DNA of 15,883 nucleotides, taken from positions 1 through 15,883 of the forward strand of contig JAEYOP010000026.1 of the NCBI GenBank assembly GCA_023411575.1. The letters are read 5' to 3'. Below, in pieces: positions 7,197 to 15,742 of the stretch (position 1 is the stretch's first letter; each line of letters opens with the position of its first letter). This DNA comes from Bacillota bacterium. Its GTDB lineage: Bacteria > Bacillota > Clostridia > Acetivibrionales > DTU013. The translations under genes were made by a program, and so were the position numbers. The notes beneath the pieces were generated by a model, which saw only the letters and a list, made by a program, of their open reading frames with translations, was not told where the DNA came from and did no database searches.

Positions 7197-8447
7197 GTGA
7201 GCGCTGGTTCAATCCTCACAGACTTCAAATCCATGCCGAGAAACGTACGGGTCAACGTATCCGTTCTTCCTCTGTGGTCGATCCCGTTCAATCTGGTGAA
7301 TTCCTACGCAAGCCTGTACATGATGAACCAGGGAATCACGGCCTCCGGGGTGGGACTGATCAATTCCGTCAGCTTCGTTTTGAAAACCTGCCTGGCCCTG
7401 TTTGCGGGATATGTGGTGAATCGATTCGGACGGAGGCTGTCGGTCGGCTTACTGGATATGATCGGGTGGTCGTTCCCCATGCTGATCTATTTCTTTGCCG
7501 CGGATTACTGGCAATTCCTGATCGCCGCGCTGATCAACTGCATCACCGTTATCAACGGGGTAGCGAGCCAATGCTTTCTCGTGGAAGACGTCGCCCACGA
7601 CCAAAGAATCAAGGCCTTCAATTACTCCGGACTTGTGGGCGCCCTTTGTACGCTGTTTGTTCCGGTGTCCGGACTGCTTATAAGCAGGTTTGCCCTTGTG
7701 CCCGCGATAAGAATGCTTTACTTGTTCGCCTTCTGTTCCATGTTTCTTGCGGCTGTCTGCAAACTGGTCTTTCTCCGGGAAACCTCCGTCGGGAAGAAGA
7801 TGATGGAGAACAATGACCTCTCCCCGAATCCTTTTTTGAACATGCCGAGACAGGTGAAATACATCCTCGGGAATAAAAAGCTGATTCTGCTTTTTTCGAT
7901 GAATATCATCCTGAATTTCGCGTTGATCATTAATAATTTGTACTACTTTCCCTTTTTGACCAGGCTCCTGCACTTTTCGGAATCCCTGGTCTCGCTTTTC
8001 CCCTTTATTACCACTGCCGTAAGCCTTTGCGTATACTTCTTCGTTATTCCCAATATCCGGAACCGGATGAGAAGCCTTCTCACCAGCGTATTCCTGTACG
8101 GAGCCGGAGCGCTGGCGTTAATCGTGTCTTCCTTCACGGCCAGGGAGGTCGCCTATCTGTGCGTCATCCTCTGGGCCATGGCCGCCGCGACCATGACGCC
8201 GGTGCTCAATTCCATGATCGCCAACGCCCTGAAGGACGAAATGCGGACCGAGGTAATCGGATTCTTCAATATGTTTTCCATGCTGTGCATGTTCCCCGCG
8301 GGTTACTTTGGCGGGTGGCTGTTTGATATTTCCCCGAGATACCCGATTTATTTCATATTCTTCGTATATCTGACCAGTTATCTGATGTTTCTGTTTGTCA
8401 GCAAAAAAAGGATTCAACCGGAAAACGAAAGGAGCACGGAAGCATGA
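7197..8447 (+). CDS. MFS transporter, probable sugar or glycoside importer
   Basis: Hydrophobic protein of 416 aa with about twelve transmembrane helices, the size and topology of the major facilitator superfamily. A motif-A-like loop, GYVVNRFGRRLSV, lies at 71-83 between helices 2 and 3. A longer polar stretch near 200-220 (RETSVGKKMMENNDLSPN) is the usual central cytoplasmic loop between the two six-helix halves. The start is GTG 7197, with AAAGGGG upstream; no ATG fits better. The stop overlaps the start of the glycoside hydrolase in ATGA, so the two are coupled, and this is the main reason to suggest a carbohydrate substrate. Drug or metabolite export cannot be excluded from the sequence. 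Its promoter lies immediately upstream, after the ferritin terminator. Confidence 0.82.
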   Translation: MSAGSILTDFKSMPRNVRVNVSVLPLWSIPFNLVNSYASLYMMNQGITASGVGLINSVSFVLKTCLALFAGYVVNRFGRRLSVGLLDMIGWSFPMLIYFFAADYWQFLIAALINCITVINGVASQCFLVEDVAHDQRIKAFNYSGLVGALCTLFVPVSGLLISRFALVPAIRMLYLFAFCSMFLAAVCKLVFLRETSVGKKMMENNDLSPNPFLNMPRQVKYILGNKKLILLFSMNIILNFALIINNLYYFPFLTRLLHFSESLVSLFPFITTAVSLCVYFFVIPNIRNRMRSLLTSVFLYGAGALALIVSSFTAREVAYLCVILWAMAAATMTPVLNSMIANALKDEMRTEVIGFFNMFSMLCMFPAGYFGGWLFDISPRYPIYFIFFVYLTSYLMFLFVSKKRIQPENERSTEA

Positions 8448-10777
8448 TTCAGCCATTTTTATTCAAAAAGGAAATGATGTTCGGCGGAGCCCTCGACTTC
8501 AGCTTTCTGCTGGATGCGCCGGCCGGAAAGCACGGCTTTGCCAAGGTACAGGACGGGCATTTCTACATAGGAGGAAAGCGCGTCCGGTTTTATGGCTTCA
8601 ACATTGCGTTCAAAAACCTGTTTTCGCCCAAAAAGGATGCGGAAATCATCGCCGAGCGCTTATCCAGGGCGGGCGTCAATTTTGCCCGGATCCATGCGCC
8701 GGACTGCATTCCGCGGGATGGAGAGCATCTGCTCCTGGATTATGCCGGCGGAACCTCCACCCATTTCGGCCCGGAACAGTGGGACAAGCTGGATTATTTC
8801 ATGCACTGCCTCAAGCAAAAGGGCATCTATCTCCAACTGGACCTGCTGGTGCGCAGGGGCTTTCTGCCCGGCGACGGCCTTGACTACCCCGACGATCTGT
8901 TCAAGTTCCAGAAGCAGTGCCATGTTTACAACCGCAGGCTGATCGAGCTCCAGAAGGACTACGCAAACCGTTACCTGACCCATGTCAACCCCTATACGGG
9001 CATGCGCTACATAGAGGATCCCGCAGTGGTGCTGGTTCAGGTCATGAACGAAAACAGCATATTCTGGGACGAAGGAACCAGGGACAACATCGGACTGCCC
9101 TCCTACCGGGAGGAATTGAACAGGCGGTTCAACTGGTACCTTCTGGCCAAATACGGCTCGCGAAAGGCACTGGATGCCGCCTGGACAAAGGAGGACGGGA
9201 CCAAAGGACTCCTGGAGGACGAAGACCCGGAGAAAGGCACCGTAAGAAGCCTGAAGCACCTGGAAGGCACCCAGATGTATGTCGATTGGAAAGCGGATTA
9301 CAGGGGGATCGGTTCTCCGGCCCGATACGCGGATTACACGGAATTCCTGACCGGAATCCAGCTGGACTTTGCCCGGGAAATGAGGGATCACCTGCTGTCG
9401 CTGGGCGTCCAATGTCCCATAAACATTTCGAATCACGCCCAGGGAGCCGCGGATATTTACAGCATCGACCGGTATACCGACGTAAACCAGGACAACGCCT
9501 ACTGGAACCATCCCGACCCTACCAGGACGGGCGGGCCGTATTACAGCGACCTCAACCTGGTTGAGAACGATCCCCGCAAAACGGTGGTGGACAACCCCTT
9601 CAAATTGAATCTGGTCACCCGGCTGAACCACAACAGGGTGGCGGGCAAGCCGTTTATCGCTGCGGAATGGAACATTCTCTACGGCACCGATTTCCGAAGC
9701 GACGCCCTTCCCATGGTGGCCGCCTACGCGAGCCTTCAGGATTGGGACGGGATGGTGCTCTATGCCTATCATCATGTAAGCAGCATGGAAAAGTATGACG
9801 ACTCCAAGCTGGAGGGACCGTTCAATTTATATAACGATCCGGCGACCTGGGGCATGGTCGGCCTATGCTCCTATATCTTCCAGAAGGGTCTGATCCGCGA
9901 AGCCCGCAATCACCTGGAGGTGGGATACGCCGAAAAGGACCTGTATGCCGTCCCGAGGAACTGGATTGCGCCTTACGGCTACGCCTGCTTCGTATCCCAT
10001 ATTGCGGCACGCTTCATCGGCCTGAAATACCGGGGAAAAGCGGATGCCGTGCTTTCAAGCGGCAATACGCCCAACGGGGATTACACTGGGGCGGAGCGCG
10101 GATTGATCTTCTCCAGGAGTCCTTATGCGGACGGAATGCAGAAATACAAGGGGCTGGAGGCGTTTTTGAACCTGCACCGCCAGGCCGGTGAGCAGTTCGA
10201 AGTCCTGGAGGACGGAAACGAGGTGGACCAGGATTACAGGAACTACTCCCATGTCCTGGATGGGGTGCTGAAAAAGTGGGGGCTTCTGGACGATAGGCAA
10301 GGACTTATAGACGACGGCAAGCTGGTATCGGATACGGACGAGCTGTCTTTCGATTTCGCGAAAGGTATTTTCCGTGCGGATGCGCCGCAGATCAAGGTGT
10401 CTTCCGGCAATATCCGGGGAAAGACTGCCCTTGGCCAATATGAGTTTGATGTGAAGAACAGCAGAATGACCCTGGCGCTTCTGGCGCTGGACGGATTGGA
10501 TACGGACCGCTCGAAGCACCTCCTGCTGGTCGCCCTGGGCTGGTGCGGGAACCTGGACGCAAGATTCGAGCCTCAGCCCGACGGAACCCGGATTATGCGG
10601 GATGCCGGCCATGGTCCCGTATCCGTCGATTCCCTGGAAGGCACCCTCAAAACCGCCGGGAAGGCCGCCGTTTATCCCCTCGGTCCCGACGGCAGCCGCA
10701 AGCAGCCCCTTGAAGGAGACACGTCCTTTGTTTTCAAAGGAGAGGGAACCATGTACTTCGAACTGATAAGAGAATGA
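8444..10777 (+). CDS. cytoplasmic clan-A-like glycoside hydrolase (GH5/GH42-like, exact family uncertain)
   Basis: A 777-aa protein with no signal peptide or membrane segment. The N-terminal half looks like a (beta/alpha)8 barrel of clan GH-A: VRFYGFNIAFKNLF (47-60), AGVNFARIHAPD (76-87) after the first strands, the candidate acid/base in VQVMNENSIFW (Asn202-Glu203), and the candidate nucleophile Glu408 in KPFIAAEWNILYG. The aromatic run MVLYAYHH (437-444) lies after the last strand. Residues from about 480 to 777 form a separate region I cannot assign, perhaps beta-sandwich accessory domains. The gene starts inside the MFS stop (ATGA), behind AAAGGAG, and ends at a strong terminator. Hence the substrate is likely a short oligosaccharide or glycoside brought in by the transporter. 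The catalytic class is fairly sure; the substrate is not. Confidence 0.78.
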   Translation: MIQPFLFKKEMMFGGALDFSFLLDAPAGKHGFAKVQDGHFYIGGKRVRFYGFNIAFKNLFSPKKDAEIIAERLSRAGVNFARIHAPDCIPRDGEHLLLDYAGGTSTHFGPEQWDKLDYFMHCLKQKGIYLQLDLLVRRGFLPGDGLDYPDDLFKFQKQCHVYNRRLIELQKDYANRYLTHVNPYTGMRYIEDPAVVLVQVMNENSIFWDEGTRDNIGLPSYREELNRRFNWYLLAKYGSRKALDAAWTKEDGTKGLLEDEDPEKGTVRSLKHLEGTQMYVDWKADYRGIGSPARYADYTEFLTGIQLDFAREMRDHLLSLGVQCPINISNHAQGAADIYSIDRYTDVNQDNAYWNHPDPTRTGGPYYSDLNLVENDPRKTVVDNPFKLNLVTRLNHNRVAGKPFIAAEWNILYGTDFRSDALPMVAAYASLQDWDGMVLYAYHHVSSMEKYDDSKLEGPFNLYNDPATWGMVGLCSYIFQKGLIREARNHLEVGYAEKDLYAVPRNWIAPYGYACFVSHIAARFIGLKYRGKADAVLSSGNTPNGDYTGAERGLIFSRSPYADGMQKYKGLEAFLNLHRQAGEQFEVLEDGNEVDQDYRNYSHVLDGVLKKWGLLDDRQGLIDDGKLVSDTDELSFDFAKGIFRADAPQIKVSSGNIRGKTALGQYEFDVKNSRMTLALLALDGLDTDRSKHLLLVALGWCGNLDARFEPQPDGTRIMRDAGHGPVSVDSLEGTLKTAGKAAVYPLGPDGSRKQPLEGDTSFVFKGEGTMYFELIRE

Positions 10778-10808
10778 TCCCGCGCAGCACCGGATAAAGG
10801 ATTTTTCC

Positions 10809-10847
10809 AGCAATACCGGATCCTTCAGGGTCCGGTATTGCTGTTTT
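10809..10847 (+). terminator. strong Rho-independent terminator of the MFS/GH operon
   Basis: AGCAATACCGGA (10809-10820) is an exact reverse complement of TCCGGTATTGCT (10831-10842). With the inner TCC/GGG it makes a stem of about 15 bp with loop TTCA, followed by GTTTT. It lies 31 nt after the hydrolase stop. Confidence 0.88.
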
Positions 10848-10891
10848 AAGGCTCCGGCCAGTTTGTCATCGTATTTTAATTTTATAGAATA

Positions 10892-10920
10892 TTGAAATAT
10901 TGCCAATAAAGTTATATTAT
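10892..10920 (+). promoter_or_regulatory. sigma-A-type promoter of the HD-GYP gene
   Basis: TTGAAA (10892-10897) and TATTAT (10915-10920) are separated by 17 nt, each one base from consensus. They lie in a very AT-rich stretch (about 10870-10930) unlike the GC-rich surroundings. The predicted transcript start near 10927 gives a leader of about 70 nt. A TATAAT at 10918-10923 overlaps but would need a 20-nt spacer. Confidence 0.65.
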
Positions 10921-10999
10921 AATAAAGATACTTCCCGTTTTCGACATAATTGCCATCGCAGCATACAAAATACCAAAGATAAAACTTACGGTGAGAAGA

Positions 11000-12085
11000 A
11001 TGCAAAGGACTTTAATCGAGGACTTAAAGCCGGGAGTCATTATTGCAAAGGATATCCACAATCGCAACGGGGTCATGCTCATTCCAAAAGGTACCGTATC
11101 CAGTACCGATATTATTCGGCATGTCGAAAAAACCGGTGTCCGGGAAATCTACGTCGAAAACGAGCACAGCGAAGAGCAGGAAGCGATAACGAATTTCCAG
11201 AAAAGCCTGGATGTAGACGATATCCTTTTCCACAGTACGAAAACACAGGCCCAGAAGCAAATCAAAAAAACCATGATGAAGATCAACAGCGTCGGGAAAA
11301 TCCAGATGGACAAGATCAACTTCATCATTGAGGATATCATCGAACAGCTGCTTGCCAAACGGGACATCGTCCTGTCCCTTTCCAGGCTCCGCTCCATCGA
11401 CAATTACACCTACGAGCATTCCCTGAACGTCTGTGTGCTTTCCTTGGTGCTGGGCATCGACCTCAATATGGACAAGTCGCTGCTCAAAATTCTCGGGACC
11501 GGCGCGATGATGCATGACGTCGGCAAGCTCGTCGTATCCGAGGACATTCTGAAAAAGCCTTCCCAGCTCACGGACAGGGAATTTGAAGAAATTCGGAAAC
11601 ACACGGACTACGGATATGAGATTCTCAGGAATTCCAACGTATCGGAGGAAACTGCGGCCATAGCACTGAACCATCATGAGAAATACGACGGTACGGGCTA
11701 CAACAAAAAGCTGATGGGAGAGAACATCCCCCTGTTTTCCAGGATTGTCGCCGTCGCGGATGTATACGACGCCATGTCCAACGACAGGGTTTACCGGAAA
11801 AGGATGCAGCCGAACACGGTGTACCGGGAAATTGCCCGCCAATCCGGCAAGCATTTCGATTCGGTCATCATCGAAAAGCTGTTCCGCCACCTCAGCATAT
11901 ACCCGGTCGGCACAGGCGTCATCCTCAACACCAACCACAAGGGCGTTGTCATAGCGCAAAACAGCTTTCTGCCGGAGAGTCCGGTGATCCGCGTCTTTAA
12001 AAAGGACCTGGGGACCGGCAAAGTCGTCGGTGTAGATATCAATCTTTCGCAGACAAAGTATCTGTACATCAAGGATACTTTCTGA
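11000..12085 (+). CDS. HD-GYP domain protein, probable c-di-GMP phosphodiesterase
   Basis: About 361 aa. The N-terminal part (LIEDLKPGVIIAKDIHNRNGVMLIPKGTV, then RHVEKTGVREIYV) is the small domain that often precedes Bacillota HD-GYP modules. The HD-GYP domain follows with YEHSLNVCVLSLVLG, the HD pair in MMHDVGKL (His172-Asp173), H201 in RKHTDYGYEIL, and HHEKYDGTGY near 225-234, then LMGENIPLFSRIVAVADVYDAMSNDRVYR. Metal ligands appear intact. The signature triad reads GYN, not the usual GYP. The domain would hydrolyse c-di-GMP and so influence motility or biofilm state; no receiver or membrane sensor is attached. I prefer ATG 11000, preceded by GGTGAGAAGA, over GTG 10991, which has no ribosome site. 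It has its own promoter and is separated from the next gene by 94 nt without a visible terminator. Confidence 0.85.
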   Translation: MQRTLIEDLKPGVIIAKDIHNRNGVMLIPKGTVSSTDIIRHVEKTGVREIYVENEHSEEQEAITNFQKSLDVDDILFHSTKTQAQKQIKKTMMKINSVGKIQMDKINFIIEDIIEQLLAKRDIVLSLSRLRSIDNYTYEHSLNVCVLSLVLGIDLNMDKSLLKILGTGAMMHDVGKLVVSEDILKKPSQLTDREFEEIRKHTDYGYEILRNSNVSEETAAIALNHHEKYDGTGYNKKLMGENIPLFSRIVAVADVYDAMSNDRVYRKRMQPNTVYREIARQSGKHFDSVIIEKLFRHLSIYPVGTGVILNTNHKGVVIAQNSFLPESPVIRVFKKDLGTGKVVGVDINLSQTKYLYIKDTF

Positions 12086-12179
12086 CTCTTTCCAGGTTTC
12101 CCGCGAGCTTTGGGGATTCCGCTTTTATCGCCGGACGACGGGCCTCGGTTTCCCGGAAAAGAAAGGGGAGGGAACGGCA

Positions 12180-13964
12180 GTGAGAAGGGACAGCATCACC
12201 TACAAATATCTGAAAGCTTTCCTGCTGAGCATTGTCCTGCCGATATTCCTTATCAGCCTTGTCATCAACAACGTATATCTTCAGATCCTGCTGAAAAACT
12301 CCTCCGACCGGATTCAGCAGTCCATGGAGCAGATCGCCATCGGAATCGACAATGAAGTGAAGAACATGCTGCTTTCCCAGGCGACGGTCACAGAGGCCAA
12401 CGGCAACGAAATTCCCGGACTGGTCACCCAGTGGGGCCGGGCGGCCACCCAGCAGGACAAGTACGAATTGTCGGCGCAGATCGATGTCAAGCTGAATTTC
12501 CTTTTCAATTACCGGAGCGATGTGGCGGCGGTGGTCTTTTTCCTGAAGAACCAGGGCTATTATTATTTCCGCAACCATCTGACCGTGGAGGAAAGTGAAA
12601 TCCGGAGCCGGGAATGGTACCGGGAAACGGTGAAAAACAGCGGCAAGCCCGCCGTTCTGGGCAATGAAGGCGATTTTGTCTATAACCAGAACAAGAAATA
12701 CCTGCTGGCGCTGGCCGTAAGCCCCCAGACCCCGGTTACCCGGAACGACGTGGAGTTGGTGTATTTCGCCTATAGAACCAACATATTCGACAGCATTTAT
12801 TCGGAATATAAAGCCGATCAGCTTGGCCGGATGATCATACTGGACGGCCACAAGAACGTCATGTTCAGCCGGGATAACGAGCTGATGGGGAAAAACTACA
12901 GCGAGCTGGACTACCTGAAAGAGGCCTATGAGCATGTCAACAGCTCCTACGTCGAAACCATCGACAGCCGGAAAATATTCATCACCACCCACAAGATGGA
13001 CCGGACAAACTGGTACATCGTCAACATGGTGGATTACAACGAACTGACCCGGGACATTACCAAAACGATGCTGGTGGTGATCGCGGTTACCTCCGTCATC
13101 ATTATGCTGTTTATCGCCTTCTCCGTTCTTTTCTTCCGAGGCATCCTGAATCCTGTAAATGCACTTGTGCAAGGGATGAAAAAGGTGGAAAAGGGCGACT
13201 TCGAAACCATTATCGACATTAAGGGAGACGGGGAGATCCAGCGGCTCGGGCGATCCTTCAACCGGATGGTGAATGAAATCAAAAACCTGATCCGGGAAAG
13301 GGATATCAAGGAGCGGGAGCGGAGCAAGGCGGAAATCGAGGCCCTCCAATCCCAGATCAACCCCCACTTCATTTCCAATACCCTCAATTCCATCCGCCTG
13401 ATGGCGATGATCGCCAAGGCCGACAACATCAAAAACATCACGGACGCCTTCATGAAGCTGCTGACGGCCTCTTTCGGAAAGGGCGGCCAGACGGCCTCCG
13501 TGCAAGCCGAGGTGGAAAACCTGGAAAACTATATTTACATCATGCGGGTCCGGTACGGCGATAAATTTGACATCGAATTCGACATAGCGGAGGAGATCAA
13601 GGAATGCGTTATCCTGAAGCTTGTTCTTCAGCCCATTCTTGAAAATTCCATCATCCACGGGGTCGGGGAGCTGGAGAAGAGAGGGTCCATCCGGATCACC
13701 GGCAGGAGGGAACAGGAAGCCCTTTTATTCGAGATCGAGGACAACGGCATCGGGATGACGGAGGACCAGATCCGCAAGCTTCTGGAGGAGGATATCCGCG
13801 ATTCGAAAAGCTTCAGCAGCATCGGCGTGCGGAATGTGGACCGGAGAATAAAGCTCAACCACGGGGACAAATACGGTATTTCCATTGAAAGCGGATACGG
13901 CAGGTACACGAAGGTGAGAATCCTCCTGCCGTGCATCGGGAAAGCCGGGGAGGTCGGACAATGA
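12180..13964 (+). CDS. YesM-family sensor histidine kinase
   Basis: Sensor kinase of 594 aa. TM helix 1 (about 12-34) and TM helix 2 (about 297-319) flank an extracellular sensor of some 260 residues of Cache-like appearance (for example YYYFRNHL, SREWYRETV, and DRTNWYIVNMVDYNEL just before TM2). A HAMP linker follows (about 317-370, RGILNPVNALVQGMKKVEKGDFE), then a coiled stretch and the His_kinase domain with QINPHFISNTLNSI (phospho-acceptor H396). The ATPase part has LVLQPILENSIIHG (N489) and DNGIGM (521-526), and the usual SIGVRNVDRRI end. The start is GTG 12180 behind GGGGAGGGA. Its stop overlaps the regulator start in ATGA. Such pairs usually sense extracellular sugars or binding proteins and control carbohydrate uptake. 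Confidence 0.92.
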   Translation: MRRDSITYKYLKAFLLSIVLPIFLISLVINNVYLQILLKNSSDRIQQSMEQIAIGIDNEVKNMLLSQATVTEANGNEIPGLVTQWGRAATQQDKYELSAQIDVKLNFLFNYRSDVAAVVFFLKNQGYYYFRNHLTVEESEIRSREWYRETVKNSGKPAVLGNEGDFVYNQNKKYLLALAVSPQTPVTRNDVELVYFAYRTNIFDSIYSEYKADQLGRMIILDGHKNVMFSRDNELMGKNYSELDYLKEAYEHVNSSYVETIDSRKIFITTHKMDRTNWYIVNMVDYNELTRDITKTMLVVIAVTSVIIMLFIAFSVLFFRGILNPVNALVQGMKKVEKGDFETIIDIKGDGEIQRLGRSFNRMVNEIKNLIRERDIKERERSKAEIEALQSQINPHFISNTLNSIRLMAMIAKADNIKNITDAFMKLLTASFGKGGQTASVQAEVENLENYIYIMRVRYGDKFDIEFDIAEEIKECVILKLVLQPILENSIIHGVGELEKRGSIRITGRREQEALLFEIEDNGIGMTEDQIRKLLEEDIRDSKSFSSIGVRNVDRRIKLNHGDKYGISIESGYGRYTKVRILLPCIGKAGEVGQ

Positions 13965-15562
13965 TCAAGGTGATGGTGATCGATGACGAGCCGATTGTCC
14001 GACTGGCGATCAAATCGCTGGTAAACTGGGAGGACAACGGCTTCATCCTGAAATACGAAGCGGCGAACGGCAGGCAGGCGCTGAAGCTCCTGGAGGAAGA
14101 CCCGGATATGGACATCATCGTTACGGACATCAACATGCCCGTGATGAACGGGCTGGAGTTCATCGCCGCGGTGAAGGAAAGCGGCCTTACGCCGACGATT
14201 GTGGTGCTGAGCGCCTACAACGACTATAATCTCGTGCGCCAGGCTTTCAAGCTGGGCGTCAGCGACTATGTGCTGAAAACGGAGATGGAACCCGAAAGCA
14301 TCCTTGGCCTTTTGAAGGATATCGCGGAGCGGATCCGGGAAAGGAAGGCCGCCGCCGGTACTTCCCCGGAGGCCGCCGATCTTGGCTACATGAAGGAAAG
14401 GCTTCTGGCGGACCTGATCGGGGGCACCGCTCCCGAGGATTCGGAGGCCCGGCTTTCGGAGCTGGGGATGCGGATTCACCGGAACAATCTGGTCGTCTGC
14501 TTTTTGTGGGTCAATGATTATCAAATGGTATCGGAACGATATGACAACAACACCCTCAATTCGTTTATCAATTCCGTGCGGAACGCGGTGAACCAGGTGC
14601 TGGCCCAGATCGGCAACGGCGAAATCCTCAGCGTTTCCCCCCAGGAATACGCGGTCGTTTTGTCCTTTAAAGGCGTCAGCGCTTCCTCGACCCGGAACCG
14701 GATGAACGAGATCCTGGGGCAGATCCGGCATTCCCTGGCCAATTATGTCAGCATCGGCGTTTCCATTGGCGTCAGCGGCATCCGGGACGGGCTGGGCAAT
14801 ATCGGAGAGCTGTACCGGCAGGCGGAGGCCAATGCCAGATACCGCTTTGTCCTCGGAAAGGGAAGGATCATCGGGCCGGAGGATGTGAGCGAAATCGCCG
14901 GCTCCGCCGGAGACGGCATCATCGGAAGGGAAGCCGGGCTGATCGGCGCGCTGAGGGAGGCGGATGAGGTAAAGGCGGGCCGGGAGCTGGAAAGCCTCTT
15001 CGACATCATCCGGAAATCCATGCTCGGAAGGAGCATCGACCGGGTTTATTCGAGCTACATGGAACTCCTTTTTATCATGATCAAGTTCCTGAACGAAATC
15101 GGGGAGGATACCCAGAACGTCTTCGGCAAGGAAATCGATTTTTACGAAAAGGTGAAGAAATTCGAGACGGTGGATGAAATCAACGTGTGGATCCGGAACA
15201 TCACCCTCTGGATGGTAAACTACCTGAAGGAAAAAAAGGATATCCACGCCAACCGGGCGATCCTCCAGGCGAAGGAGTTCATCAAAAACAACTACAATTC
15301 CAAGCTGAACCTGAAGATGGTGAGCGACTACGTGGGGCTGAGCGAGAGCCATTTCAGCTCCATGTTCGCAAAATCCACCGGAATGACGTTCATCAACTAC
15401 CTGAACAGCTTCCGGATCGAGAAGGCAAAGCAGCTCATGACGACGACCAACCTGAAAATATATGAGATCGCCTCCAGCGTGGGCTATGCCAATGTGGAGC
15501 ATTTCAGCAGGGTGTTCAAACGGGTTGCCGGACAAAGCCCCAATCATTTCAAGCCGGGCTGA
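13961..15562 (+). CDS. YesN-like AraC-family response regulator
   Basis: A 533-aa regulator. The receiver domain (1-125) has D8/D9, phosphoacceptor D56 in VTDINMP, Ser84 in VVLSAYNDY and K106 in YVLKTEM. The middle region (about 140-425) is the long poorly conserved linker typical of YesN proteins. The C-terminal AraC/XylS double helix-turn-helix (about 430-531) shows the first helix pair LKMVSDYVGLSESHFSSMF and the second IYEIASSVGYANVEHFSRVFKRVAGQSPNHFK. ATG 13961 is chosen because it overlaps the kinase stop, has GGGGAGGT upstream and begins MIKVMVIDDEP directly. The kinase upstream is its partner. No sugar ABC transporter follows within the window, so the target lies elsewhere, possibly past the right edge or in the nearby MFS/hydrolase operon. 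Confidence 0.93.
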   Translation: MIKVMVIDDEPIVRLAIKSLVNWEDNGFILKYEAANGRQALKLLEEDPDMDIIVTDINMPVMNGLEFIAAVKESGLTPTIVVLSAYNDYNLVRQAFKLGVSDYVLKTEMEPESILGLLKDIAERIRERKAAAGTSPEAADLGYMKERLLADLIGGTAPEDSEARLSELGMRIHRNNLVVCFLWVNDYQMVSERYDNNTLNSFINSVRNAVNQVLAQIGNGEILSVSPQEYAVVLSFKGVSASSTRNRMNEILGQIRHSLANYVSIGVSIGVSGIRDGLGNIGELYRQAEANARYRFVLGKGRIIGPEDVSEIAGSAGDGIIGREAGLIGALREADEVKAGRELESLFDIIRKSMLGRSIDRVYSSYMELLFIMIKFLNEIGEDTQNVFGKEIDFYEKVKKFETVDEINVWIRNITLWMVNYLKEKKDIHANRAILQAKEFIKNNYNSKLNLKMVSDYVGLSESHFSSMFAKSTGMTFINYLNSFRIEKAKQLMTTTNLKIYEIASSVGYANVEHFSRVFKRVAGQSPNHFKPG

Positions 15563-15583
15563 GCCGCCGCGGACACAATCCAT

Positions 15584-15704
15584 AAAAAGATCATGAAACC
15601 GAAAAAAAGATCAGGAAATTCCCGCCGGACCGGACCCTTTGAACCAGCCCCTTTCAAAAAACGTATTTTTAGAAAAAATCATCAACAAATCGAAAAAAAC
15701 ATCA
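15584..15704. repeat. phased A-tract/ATCA repeats in non-coding DNA after the AraC-type regulator gene
   Basis: Two pairs of near-identical units occur. AAAAAGATCATGAAA (15584-15598) and AAAAAGATCAGGAAA (15604-15618) differ at one base and start 20 bp apart. GAAAAAATCATCA (15672-15684) and GAAAAAAACATCA (15692-15704) differ at one base and are also 20 bp apart. A further A-tract lies at 15655-15661. Spacing of about two helical turns suggests bent DNA or tandem binding sites. I see no clear terminator or protein-coding gene in 15563-15742. Confidence 0.5.
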
Positions 15705-15720
15705 TTACGCTGCCGCGTAA
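15705..15720 (-). terminator. possible minus-strand terminator hairpin
   Basis: TTACGC (15705-15710) and GCGTAA (15715-15720) form a 6-bp stem with a 4-nt loop. Read on the minus strand, a run of seven Ts follows six bases after the stem (15693-15699). On the plus strand there is no T-tract. It could end a leftward gene lying beyond the window, but the stem is short. Confidence 0.25.
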
Positions 15721-15742
15721 AAGAAATTATCATGAAGGGGTA

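Noticed and set aside
13388..13420. QINPHFISN in the YesM-type kinase instead of the common FLYN
   Set aside because: The phospho-acceptor His and Pro are intact and this position varies in the family, so it is not a sign of an inactive kinase.
15563..15660. Terminator for the kinase/regulator operon
   Set aside because: I looked for GC-rich hairpins before the T-runs in this segment and found none convincing; AAAAA-CGTA-TTTTT at 15657-15670 has an all-A/T stem.
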